62,803 bases of DNA from Pyrenochaeta sp. MPI-SDFR-AT-0127 (Eukaryota > Ascomycota > Dothideomycetes > Pleosporales > Cucurbitariaceae). Shown here piece after piece: positions 1-10,261 of this stretch (position 1 is the first letter of the stretch; each line of letters begins with the position of its first letter). The position numbers were made by a program, and so were the translations under genes. The stretch spans positions 1-62,803 of the forward strand of contig JAGTJM010000115.1 in the NCBI GenBank assembly GCA_020747015.1, in the 5' to 3' direction. The notes below the pieces were generated by a model. It made no database searches and was not told the origin of the DNA. It saw nothing but the letters and a program-made list of their open reading frames with translations.

Positions 1-2339
1 ATATCTAGTATAGGTTATATAGAATTCGCTTTTCTTAATATCTACTTAGAGACTTACTATTTAAAGTTACTCTAGAACTTTATAAACGTATTCCTAATAT
101 ATTAGAATATTTTAGAGTAGATTAGAATATTATCTAGATATACTATATAGAAGTTATCTAGATAGTTAATTAGGATATTATTTATATATCTTTAGTAGGT
201 AGTAGACCTATTATAGAATCTAAAAGGTAGGACCTTATATTTATAACTACTATAATAGGTCTAGAAGGAAGTATACTCTTTAGATTTAGGATCTATTCTA
301 ATCTTATTAAAGGTAGTATAGATATTAAACTTTATAAAGATCTTAGCCTTTAATAGCCTTAATAATAACTTATCTATATAGGGTATTAGATAGGTATCTT
401 TATATATAAGGTTATTTAACTTATAATAGTCTATATAGATATATAATTCTCCTCTAGGTTTCTTAATAATAAGGATTAGAGAAGTAAAGAGGCTTTAGCT
501 TATCTTAATAAAACCCTTCTAAAGGTACTTACGTATATAAGCCTTAATAGCTTCTAACTCTATTTAATTCTACCTATATAATAGGGGATATATATTTAGT
601 AGTAGTCTTATAAGTATAATCTTATAGTTATAGGAATAAGGAGGGAGTATCTTATTAGTATCTACCTTATTAAATATATCTTAATATAAGTAATAATAGG
701 AGGGTAGTTAGTCCTTAATTAGTTATATATTCTCTAGCTTATCCTTATAATCCTAGAGTAATTAATTAATTTTATATAGACTTATAGTAAAGAACTTATT
801 TTCTAGTCTTTTTAGATTAAAATAGAAAGTATTTACTAAAATTAGAGTAATCTAGAGAATAGGTAGTAGTTTTATAGGCTTTTAGATAGGGTTAGTATAG
901 ATTTTAGAAGAACAGCTAGACGCTTTATAGAAAGTAGCTTAAGTATACCTCTAATCTAGTATAGTAAGTAAAGGCTATTATTTTCCTAATACTCCTCCTT
1001 ATCCTATAAGGTATTATATTATTAGATATCTAATTCTACCTACTTAGTTAGTATAATAGGATAGAGCTATATTAGGACTAGAGAAGATAGATTATAAGAA
1101 ATAGAATATTATTTAGGCTATACTATCTATAAGTAATCTATATTAAGTAGGATCTTAAAATATTTTAGCTAATAAAGGCTATAATATAATCCTAAGCACC
1201 TAGGTTAAGGATAATAAAGGAGTAATTAAGAATCTTATATCTATTAATCTTTAAATATAGCTAAATATAATAAGTAATACTAGAAGATATCTAATCCTTA
1301 AAACCTTAGACTATAACCTAGTAGAGTAGCTTTTAGATAGGTTATTAAAGTACTCTAGAAATAGAAGGAGTAATCTTAGAATTAAGGAATAAATAACCTT
1401 AGGCTTCTATATCTACTAGGAAATAGAGCTATATACTAAGATTATTATAATATAGGATTAATAAAATAAAGAAATAAGAACTATAGAATAAATAAGAGAG
1501 ATTAAGACTAGATAGATTATATTAGCTTAGGCCTAGGAAGGATTATCTCCTAGGTAGTATTATTTCCTAACTAAATTAGATCTATATTATAACTTTCTAC
1601 TATATCCTTAAATTCTTCCTCCTCTAGTATAATCTAGTAGACTTATAGTTTAGTATAGTTAGTTATATAGTATCTAGGGTTACTATAGTTATAGTAGTTA
1701 CTTAGAATCCTTTCTCTATCTAGTATAGGTATCTTTAAGGCTAGGTAATATATAGTAGGCTTAAAAGATTAAGTAGTACTTAATAATAGAACTATATAGA
1801 TTATCTTCTAGATAAGATCTATAATAGGATATTATATAGACTAAATAGTATTCTAAAGAATATTAGTAGGAGAGCTTATAACTAGATAGTTCTTTTACTC
1901 TATATTATATATAGTTAGGTACTCTACTATCTACTTAAAGGAGTTTTTCTAGGGTACTTAAATCCTAGGTTTAGTACTTAAAGACTAGGGATAATCTTAA
2001 TCTATAGGTAGTAAAACTACTCTAATTTAGGTATATATTCTTTTATAGCTATACTTAGAAAATATACCTTAAAGAGAGTAAAAGTTTCCTCTTTCCCTTA
2101 CTATAATTAGTTAAATAATAATTAGTTTTCTACTATCTTATTTCTAGTAAGGAAATAGGATTTTAGAAGATTAATTATCTATTTAGTAATCTAGAAGCTA
2201 TTTATAGGAGAGTTAGCTAGGTATTAGGGCTCTAGATATTCTCTTACTAACTCTATAGTATATTCCTAGACTAAGGCTATATATATACGCTCTATCTAAT
2301 AGTAATCTAAGTTAATCTTAAGTTAGTCTTATATAGAAG
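1..2339 (-). mobile_element. RIP-saturated Ty3/gypsy retrotransposon relic
   Basis: This AT-rich stretch holds a decayed Ty3/gypsy polyprotein on the minus strand. Around 560-370 the reverse complement reads as the start of a reverse transcriptase domain: a segment like ELEAIKAYIRKYL, then KKPRGELYIYIDYYKLNN, which corresponds to the family pattern KKPGG-LRFCVDYRALN. Stops and Arg/Gly losses fit C-to-T change at CA. I find no CA or TG at all in 1-910. Gag, protease and LTR ends cannot be read. It is cut on the right by the element starting at 2340 and runs off the window on the left. It is clearly dead. The retroelement family is fairly sure, the exact limits are not. Confidence 0.7.
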
Positions 2340-2361
2340 TAGGCTGGTCGATGGGTATACC
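2340..2361 (+). repeat. Left terminal inverted repeat of the 6-kb hAT-type element
   Basis: TAGGCTGGTCGATGGGTA followed by TACC. It pairs imperfectly with the inverted sequence ending at 8305 and closely resembles the left end of the MITE copies (TAGGCTGGTTGGGTGGGTA). Confidence 0.7.
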
Positions 2362-2384
2362 TATACCCTAGATGTGTTGGGGTT

Positions 2385-2545
2385 GGGTTGGGGTCGCATA
2401 GACCCTAGGTATAGGTTTGGTTAGGGTAGTAGGAGCGTTAGGTTGGGGTTAGGTTAGGTTCGCACGGACTTAGGTATAGGTTTAGTTGGGGTAGTAGGAG
2501 CTTAGGTCTAGGTTAGGTATAGGTTAGGTTACTAGGTTATAATTA
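2385..2545 (+). repeat. Left subterminal GGTTAGG-like repeat array
   Basis: Irregular repeats built from GGTATAGGTT, GGTTAGGTT and GGGTAGTAGGAGC units. A block of roughly 70 bp is present twice (about 2398-2465 and 2466-2535). Mirror-image AACCTAACC repeats lie inside the right end. Such arrays often bind transposase, but that role is inferred. They resemble degenerate telomere repeats but are interstitial. Confidence 0.65.
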
Positions 2546-2954
2546 ACTCGTAAGGTAGCGTGTATTTTATATATATAGCGTTAGGCTAGGTACTTACTTT
2601 TAGTGATACACTTATAAGAGTTAGTTATTATAGCTAGTTATAACAACTAATTATACTCTTATAGATTAGGTAATAGAAGCTTATATAAATGTATTCTCCA
2701 CTATACTAAGGGATACTACGGCGCTGTCGTTTTCTTGGTAGAGGTTGTAACCCTTCTCTAACATCGTTACTATCTTCTACTATATATAATTCTTCCCCAT
2801 CTCTATCCTCTTAAACCTAATCTTCTTTAAAATCTACCTAAGCAGGTAGCTTAAATAGATTATTAACTTCCTCGTATAGTATTTAATCCTCTTCTAAGCT
2901 AGTCCTAGCTATACTAGAAGTCTCCTCTTTATCTATATTCTCATACTTTACTAT

Positions 2955-5100
2955 AAGAAGTTACCGGATTGTTTGAGCAGATAGTCTATGCCTCTAGTTA
3001 CCTATAATATCCTTTGCAACGTTAAAAACGCGTTCAACACTAACGCCTGTAATAGGAATTACTAGAATATCCCTTACTACTATAGTAAGTCGGGGATAAG
3101 TAGTCTAATTTTCTTTCCACTAGGAAAGGATATTAAAACCTTGGTGCTCTATAATAATAGGAGTATTTAGGTAGTCCTCCCCTTCCTACCTTATTGCTCC
3201 TGTATACTGCTCACTATCCTAGGATGCTATATCACAACTAAGACTACGGTCTGATTATGATAGCGATTGCGATCTACTTAGTTGTGATAGTAGAGCTAGC
3301 TTTCGAAACCACTCAGTGCCCTAGGATCGTCTAGGGAGGAGACTATTAGTTAATAGGGTGATAGTAGTATACTCTCTATTATTATATCGTTCGAGGTATT
3401 AGAGGAATTGTTCGCGATAAGTGAACTTATCAGATGGGTCCTAGGTTTCGTCCTGTAGATAGTAGTTAGTGTATGGCTGTGATAATAGACTGTGATTAAT
3501 AGTACCTTATATGCAGTAAGCTTCTGTGTAGGATCTAAAATCGTCGTATAGTTAAATAAGAAGCCCCGTTCTCTACTTATAACCCTATAATACTTGCTTA
3601 GCTTTGCCTTACCTTTTATAGCTGCATTTCGAATAACTACTAGCTATATAGCTATCTTATCGTGCTTAATATCTTCCTCTAGGTCTTAAGTTATAGTATC
3701 GAGGAAGTCGAATAGGCAGTTATATATAAGCTAAATATACTAGATCTAGGGTTGCTAGGACTAGCTAAGCTATATAGTAGCGTCCTTAAACTTCTAGAGT
3801 ATATTTGTAATTAGCTCTAGGTAGTGCATTTACTATAGCTTAGTTGAAGCCGTTTAAGGTCGCGGAAATCTACCTTAGCAGTACTATTATCTATAGAGAT
3901 ACTACTCGTGTTTACTACTATCTTCTGTGCGATTTCTTAATTAAGCACTAGTTAATATAGTCTTAAAGCTTCAGCGCGCGTTCGCACATATTAAAGGTTA
4001 AATTCTATCTAGTCTTTACATCTCGTATAATAGATAGGCGTTCCTTTGCTAGCAAGTGTTCTTATAGGGTAGCGAACCGCTTATATCGTTATAGTGATCG
4101 ATTAATCGTAAATAGATTCGCGAAGCTTTATCTAGTTAGTATTGATAAAAGCCTATAATAAAGCTGAGTATACCTTACGGAGTGAATTAGGGATAGATAT
4201 TAATGCCTGTACATTACTAATATAACGTTTCTGTAGAGTTAATAAGCCGTATCCTTATTAGCTGTGTAAGCTTAAGGTGTCTAATTATCTCCTGTATAAT
4301 AAGGTTGATAACGTGGCGAGGCATAGGATAGTATTTTCGTTTGCCTTCTAGGTTATATCTTTCTTGCGTAGTGCTCCTTTAACGCAAGTACGAAGTGTCC
4401 TATTATTTCCAGTATTATTAGCTGTAATAGTAAGGAGACGGCCTTCAGTCTTTGTAGTAGAGAGGACACGGAGTAACTCTAATACTATAGAAGTACTAGT
4501 ATAGGTGCCGCGGATAGGGATAAAATTAAGTAGCTTCTCCCTATGTTACCAACTATTATTAATATAGTACGCTTTAATTCTAGAAAGCTAAGATAGTTAT
4601 TTGCTGACTATCTATTAAGTGCAATTGAAACCTTAGTCTTTTTACTAAGATCGCTAAGCAACGACTCTTGTATATACTAAAACTAATCCTTAAATATCTG
4701 TAAACTTTACTCCGTTTTAGTATATAAACACCTTAACGTAGAAATTATATAAACTAATAAAAAGATGCTCGCTCTACTATACGGAAAGACTAGTTATTAT
4801 CTGCGATAACCGAATAAGCTCTTCCTTAAATTATATAGACTATATAGTAGTATAGTAGTTACTGGTTCTTGCTGAAGTCGTTTTATGCCTATGCTATTTA
4901 TATAGGCGATTGAGCGTGTGCGTAAAATTGCGTCCTTTAATATTACGTAGACTCAAGGTGATTAATTATATTTTCGTGCTAATTAAGCGAATTTATAGGT
5001 ATTAGAGTATAAGACTACACCGTAAGCAGAATATAAAGGGATATCTATTAGAAGATTATGTAGCTTCGCAAATTGTAGCCATACTACGCCTGTACGACTT
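2955..5100 (-). pseudogene. Decayed hAT transposase
   Basis: Read on the minus strand, three hAT landmarks appear in the right order. Near 4435-4403 is ITANNTGNNRT, matching the DNASNNDT-type catalytic motif with the Asp changed to Asn. At 4025-3961 is RDVKTR-stop-NLTFNMCERAL, matching the RWNST-M--RA motif with Trp turned into a stop. At 3059-2957 is VSVERVFNVAKDIIGN, the C-terminal hATC dimerisation domain. A segment PRHVINLIIQEII at 4322-4270 matches the conserved GH-LNLIVQ block. In-frame stops are the kind RIP makes (TGG or CGA or CAA codons). The N-terminus upstream of about 5000 cannot be placed. The gene is non-functional. Confidence 0.75.
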
Positions 5101-5589
5101 ATTAAGTTCACCGCGGCTTATAGTTCCAGGTGTTAGTGCCTATTCAGTCTTCTCCACTAGTCTTCTACGCTAAAGGGCTTCTTAGTTACGAGGGGTTCCT
5201 CTAAGTTAATAGGTAGGCACTTAATAAGGTTAAGAATCCTCCTAGTCCCTCCTCTAACGATCTAAGGAGCACTAAAGTAGTAGGAGTAAAGTATAATTGG
5301 AAGACTTAGAAGCGGATTAATATTGATATGTTACTACACGCCTAATAAACTAGTGTGATAAATAGCTGTGATAAATAGGTTCAAAGATAATTCTGCGGAA
5401 AATTACTTATATACTATGAGAGTTTATAATACCTATTATATTAAGCGTTCCCCCGCAATAATTAGCTATAATAATTGCTTTTACTTAGGGGGTTCTAATT
5501 AGGAACCCGTAAGCGAGTTAGGCAAGTTTAATCCAAGTATAGACTAGTGCCTAGTCTATATCCGTCATATCTACGTATTATCTTCAGCC

Positions 5590-6910
5590 TCATCCCTTAT
5601 ATCGTTGTCTAATTGAGCTATCTTCAGAATTGCTCTCAATCTCCACATCTCCAGAATCCTCGCTCTCAGTCTCCTTATCTCCAGAAACCTCACTCTTAAG
5701 CTCACTATCTAACTCTATAGTTGCTATATACTACTCCTGAGTCTTATACTTATTCTCTTGCCTATTAAGCATTCTTCAATATTAGAGTATTATCACCTCT
5801 TCCTCAACTTATCATCATTATCGCCTTTTATATATAGGCGATAGGCTTTAAGAATAATATTATCGCATTATAGGTGAACTCTAGTGGAGGAGTTAGCTCG
5901 CGTTCCCTATAGATATTAGTACTCAGCTATTATAAAGGACTGTAATAATATACTGCACTCCTTATCTATAACTAGAGCAAGCTTATCTTAAGAGAGACTG
6001 TTAATATAGGCCTGCATTCACCTGTAATATATAAGTATAACGCTGTAATAAACTTTAGTAATAACTTACGCTGCGTATCCTTATTCTAATTCTTATCTAT
6101 CTTTAGTTCTAAGGCGCCCTCTTTATATACCTTACGCATAAGTTTCTCTAGTACACTACCTAAGCTAAATAAACGTTAATCACCTCTATTAGAGTATATC
6201 TTACTACTCTTTTTTTCCTTCTCTTAAGGTAGCTTACTAAGGGCCTCTGCATGCTTCTTCTAGGTAATAGTCTTATAGATCTTACTCTATTTTATATAGA
6301 CGGATTATAGCTTAGTCTCTAGCACTCTCCTATATCTCTATTAGTAAAAAGCTATAATAACTTACTATAATAACTTACGACTCTATTAATAATTAAACCG
6401 ATCTTATATAATATCCTCTAGCTTCTTTTCGAGTGCTACTTCTTAATCTATAGTAGATAGCGCTTAATAATAAGTATCCTTTAAAAGTCGCTTAGTAAGT
6501 GCGTATTTAGCAGCTTAATTAGAGGCTCTAGTATTATTAAGAGCTGCCTGCTTATAAGAACGCTAAGCTGCCTTACCCCGCTAGTGAATTACTTAGGCGC
6601 TATTACTAAGCTCGCCCTTAAATATAGACTTAAAGTTTATTAGGCGGCCTTTACGAGATACAGCCTATCTACGTTAGGATATCTAGTATTCGGCCTCTTC
6701 CTACTTAGTTCCCTAGCCCTATACACATATTAGTATATACTATGATTATAGCGTTGATAATTACACTAGTTAGCTAGCCACTCAGCCTACTCGAATCCTT
6801 CTGGGCATTAAGTAAGATATTAGGAAAGAGAAGTTTATCTTCCTTAACCTCCTCTTGCTTAATAGGTAGCGTGTTAGGATCTATTACTGCGATGCTATAA
6901 TATATAGCCG
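5590..6910 (-). pseudogene. Decayed coding region of unknown function inside the hAT-type element
   Basis: The minus strand keeps long readable segments separated mostly by RIP-type stops. Near 6880-6790 it reads AVIDPNTLPIKQEEVKEDK; near 6170-6060, LEKLMRKVYKEGALELKID; and the 3' end, about 5720-5600, encodes an acidic Ser/Glu/Asp-rich tail with repeats of the type SEDSGD. The composition is Lys/Glu/Gln-rich and probably partly helical. I do not recognise a family. It has the same orientation as the hAT transposase downstream and is separated from it by about 500 bp. It could be a second transposon gene, captured cargo, or the N-terminal half of an unusually long transposase. Confidence 0.45.
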
Positions 6911-7344
6911 TAATAATTAATAGTTATTAGAGTATTATATAAGAAGTATCGAAGTTTTAAGATTGAAAAATTATAGATTTAGCTTTACCTAACCCTTTAC
7001 CTTTACCTTCACCTAGAGTCGCTATATAAGCTAACTAGTAGGTAAGGTACTAACCCTAACGAAAAATTGCGATAATTATTACGGTTATTAATTATGGTAT
7101 ACGCAATTAGGAATAGCTGCGCGCGATAATATAGGTATAATAACGCTTTAGCTAGGCTCTAGAACTTATAAGGTAGAGGTAAAGGTAAGAGCACCTAAGT
7201 AAAAGACTTCCTACGCTATCTATAATAAACTTCTATTAACTAAAGCCTCTATCTCGCTTATACCTATACTTACATATACGTTTATATATATAACTACCCT
7301 AATTAATATTATAGTCTAATATAACAGCTTAATACTATAGCTTG

Positions 7345-7879
7345 TATAAGGCTAGTAGTAATAACTTCCCGTAAGAGACCTACTGTAAAAGGTGGTAAGA
7401 CTAGTAGTAAGACTCTTGTAAAGCCCCTCGCAAGGCTCTAGTTAAAAAGCTAGGCAAGGCTAGCTAAGGTACTAGGGAGAAGAGGCCCTATCGCTTTAAA
7501 GTAGGTAGTAAGTTATTACGTCTACTTATTATAGTTCTATCCTAATAAGATATATAGTGGTTGCGCTCTAAGAGATCCGCAATACTAGAAAAGTATAGAT
7601 CTACTTCTACTTAAGCTCCCCTTTTCGCGTGTAGTCCGCGAGATTATAGCTAATATAACTAGTTATAGGGATATACGTATCTAACCTAGTCCCTAGAAGT
7701 ACTTTAGGAGGCATGTAAGGCTATACTTACTAGGTATATAGAGGGTATTTATTACAGTTCTTTATAATAGCTATATACTAATACTAATAGATTATAATAT
7801 AAACGCTATCTATACTAAGAGGGTTATAATTTAGGTTAAGGATTCCTAGCTAGCTAAGCACTACTATAATAAATATTAG
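7345..7879 (+). pseudogene. Decayed intron-containing histone H3-like gene
   Basis: Plus-strand segments match histone H3 in order. KAPRK lies at 7420-7434, followed by KRPYRFK up to 7500. Then LRSKRDPQY-stop-KSIDLLLLKLPF and SRVVREI (about 7560-7650) correspond to the ALREIRRYQKST-LL-KLPF-RLVREI core. SLEVL-stop-EACKAIL corresponds to ALQEA-EAYL. After a 46-nt GT-AG intron (7745-7790, with a CTAAT branch-like motif), IEDYNINAIYTKRVII restores the FEDTNLCAIHAKRVTI motif, and LAKH ends the domain before a stop at 7877-7879. A first intron at 7501-7557 is likely but tentative. His/Thr/Ala to Tyr/Ile/Thr changes fit RIP. One frame slip near 7682 and several stops make it dead. Introns argue for capture as genomic DNA rather than a retrocopy. 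H3 and CenH3 cannot be told apart. Confidence 0.72.
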
Positions 7880-8119
7880 GTAATAGCACTAAATACCCGC
7901 TTTTCTTATTATTAATACTATTAATTAGTACTATAACTAGTCTATAAGAGGAGGTAGGGTAGTATAGGTTTATTTAGCTTAAGATCTAAGTTAGTAGGTA
8001 TTATACTACTTAGATATAATTAATCGAAAAGTTTAAGCACTATGATAATTTATTGTAATAAATTCCCTAATTACGTGATGCTAAGTGGCCAGCTTATAGA
8101 AAATATAAAGAATTTGCTT

Positions 8120-8261
8120 TCTAATACCTAAACTAAACCTAGCTATATACCTAACCCTAACCTAGACCTAACCTATAGTTAGTGCGACCTAACCTAAACC
8201 TAACCTAAGCTTAGACTATAAAATGTGGGTAGGGGTATAGGTTAGGTCTGGGTATTATATA
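8120..8261 (+). repeat. Right subterminal AACCTAACC repeat array
   Basis: Dense ACCTAAACC, CCTAACCCTAACC and AACCTAACC units, the inverted counterpart of the array at 2385-2545. They lie just inside the right terminal repeat of the hAT-type element. Confidence 0.6.
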
Positions 8262-8305
8262 AGGTAACCTAACCCCAACCTAACCTATACCTATCGGCTA
8301 CCCTA
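8262..8305 (-). repeat. Right terminal inverted repeat of the 6-kb hAT-type element
   Basis: The inverted sequence starts TAGGGTAGCCGATAGGTATA and continues into GGTTAGG-type repeats and GGTTACC. It parallels the right end of the MITE family (TAGGGTGGCCGATGGGTA). Confidence 0.7.
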
Positions 8306-8615
8306 TCTATACGTAAAAAGATATAAGTTCGAATCTAGCTAGTTCCTTTTTATCTTTTTTTACCCTTACTATTAAATTAACTTAAATTAAATTAAATTTC
8401 GACCTTTTTTTTATAAATTAAATTAAATTAAGTAACGAGTTTTATATAGGAATTAAATTAAGTATTAAATAAGGCTATTATTTAATTTAATTTATTTATT
8501 CCCAAGTCTATACGTAACTAACTTGCAGCGATAGTAGTTCTATATCTTTACTTTCTTTTATCTAAATTTAATACTACCTATTAAGTTAGATATTACCTTC
8601 TAGCTATATCGTATC
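8306..8615. other. AT-rich spacer with TTAAA repeats, no gene seen
   Basis: Between the 6-kb element and the MITE lies a run of TTAAATTAA-type repeats (about 8365-8490), some inverted. I see no coding potential or RNA gene. The target duplication of the MITE (ATCGTATC) occupies the last 8 bases. Confidence 0.5.
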
Positions 8616-9013
8616 TAGGCTGGTTGGGTGGGTATACCCCCTAATCTTTCTTTTATTTATTTCTCTATCAATACTAGTCCAAATTAGGTAAATTTTAGTT
8701 TATTTTATAGCTATTAGCTAGATATATAAATCCAGAATTTTAATTACGTAATATATCTTTTATTACGTCAGTTATTTCAATACCCATTTTTCGATACCCA
8801 CTTGATTAGGCCACCAGTACCCACGCTTTAAAACCTGAATAACTTACGTAATTATTTTTTTAAAAAGAAATTTTATATATAAAAGTTATAGATATAGATT
8901 AGATCTATAAAATAAGCCAAAAGTTATTAAATTACGTTATAATTTAGGAAAGTTATAGCTAAAATAAGAGGTAACCCGCGGGGTAACCCAACCCCTACCC
9001 ATCGGCCACCCTA
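8616..9013 (+). mobile_element. hAT MITE, copy 1 (398 bp, 8-bp target duplication)
   Basis: A 398-bp non-coding element begins TAGGCTGGTTGGGTGGGTA and ends ATCGGCCACCCTA. It is flanked by a perfect direct duplication ATCGTATC (8608-8615 and 9014-9021). Near-identical copies are at 52651-53048 (same orientation) and 55861-56257 (inverted). The 8-bp duplication and the terminal TAGG..CCTA define it as a hAT-type miniature element. Its ends resemble those of the 2340-8305 element, a likely source or relative of the transposase. This copy keeps several CA/TG sites that the other two have lost. Confidence 0.9.
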
Positions 9014-9786
9014 ATCGTATCGCTATAACACGCAGGCGGTACCTCTACCCTATTTACGGCACGATAATCGTAAACTCTCTTACCTTAATCTTACTCTTTA
9101 TTTTCTAGCTTACGTAATATAAACTAATAGCGTAAGTCTTAGTCTATTTAAAAATACGGCTCTAATTATCCTAATGTAGATTTAACTAGGATAAGACTAT
9201 TCTAGGAGGCTATTGCCTAGATCTAAAGTATATAATAGTAATAGGTTTTAGTATATCTATAGTATATATTATAATAGACTATATTTATATACTCTTATAA
9301 GTTATAAAGGGCCTACTTATTTTCCGCGAAACTTATAATACTAGGCTTTTAAGGCCTATACTACTATTATAGAATATCTAGATAACTTAAATAAATAAGA
9401 TATTAGTAGGTGTACTCTTAAGTATAGCTGCTGTGTAAGTTATATTATACCTAAATAGCGGTATCTCTAACTAGTTTATAGTGTAAGTTACGCTGCTATA
9501 ATCTATTTTAAGTCTACCGTTAACGCTAGACGTAGTATAGATCTTACCTATTTATTATCCTACATAACTATCTTACTTTATAGACTAACGATATAAGTTC
9601 TAGTCAACCTAGGTAATTTAGTATACTGGACGTGTAAGTACTTATAGATATAGTACGCTATATCTAAAACTTATTATCCCTACAGATGCTGAGCCTAGTA
9701 TTATATACTTAGTAGGAAATATAGCTGTAGGTTCCCCCTATCTCTACCTAAACCTGCTACTAGAGGACGTTTAACATAACCTAACT
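9014..9786. other. RIP-mutated AT-rich stretch, content not recognised
   Basis: Base composition matches the RIP compartment, with CA and TG rare. Some GC-containing segments (around 9450-9540 and 9690-9770) suggest an old coding element, but I could not match any frame to a known family. The compartment ends abruptly near 9786, where CA and TG return to normal frequency. Confidence 0.4.
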
Positions 9787-10261
9787 ATCATGTTTGCAGA
9801 CCCTCCGCCCGTTATTCAAGACCCTTAAGGGCCGATCAACTAATGCTGACTATGGCAGCAACGCACAGAGTAGCATATGGGCCAGACGGCGTAGCATCGT
9901 CAAGCTGACTGACTACTACGAGTTAGAATCCGGGAAGCCTTCCTAAACCCGGACTCATATTAATGGTGGGCGCCAGCGCAACAGCTCCTCCAGCCTTATT
10001 GCTAGTGACAGGGAAAGCCAGAATCGCCCAGGTGGCGACTGCATAGCCGTCTGCCACGAGGTCTAACTCACACATTATGTCAAAGCATAAAACATAGTGT
10101 AATTGGCTAGGTTTGGCTGTCGCGATGCGGATAATAATTTGGCATGGCTACGTTATATTACTATCGGCTTAGAAGGCTATCAACCAGCATTGCTGGTGTA
10201 AGCCTTTTCACCTACTGAGGTAGTTATCCCTTGGAGAGGAGGTGCAAGTTACCGTTGGGCG
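9787..10261. other. Non-RIP spacer, no gene seen
   Basis: Ordinary composition begins here. No open frame of useful length or recognisable motif is present on either strand. It borders the 3' end of a pogo transposase remnant and may be more of that decayed element. Confidence 0.3.

Larger units (their letters stand above)
2340..8305. mobile_element. 6-kb hAT-type element carrying a histone H3-like cargo gene
   Basis: The left end begins TAGGCTGGTCGATGGGTA and the inverted right end begins TAGGGTAGCCGATAGGTA. Both match the termini of the 398-bp MITE copies in this window, which have 8-bp target duplications, so the unit is read as a hAT-type DNA transposon. Inside are a decayed hAT transposase (minus, 2955-5100), an unassigned decayed coding region (minus, 5590-6910) and a decayed histone H3 gene (plus, 7345-7879). 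Both subterminal regions are packed with GGTTAGG-like repeats. No clear 8-bp duplication is seen: the flanks read TATAGAAG and TCTATACG. RIP is weaker than in the flanking retroelement, since CA and TG survive in places. A nested composite of several insertions is the main alternative. Confidence 0.65.

Noticed and set aside
2385..2545. A telomere or subtelomere made of TTAGGG-like repeats
   Set aside because: The repeats are irregular, interstitial and occur in mirrored form at both ends of one transposon, so they are treated as subterminal repeats.
8321..8345. A tRNA gene or SINE, from the T-arm-like AAGTTCGAATCTAGC
   Set aside because: The arms do not pair and no D-arm, anticodon arm or acceptor stem can be folded upstream.
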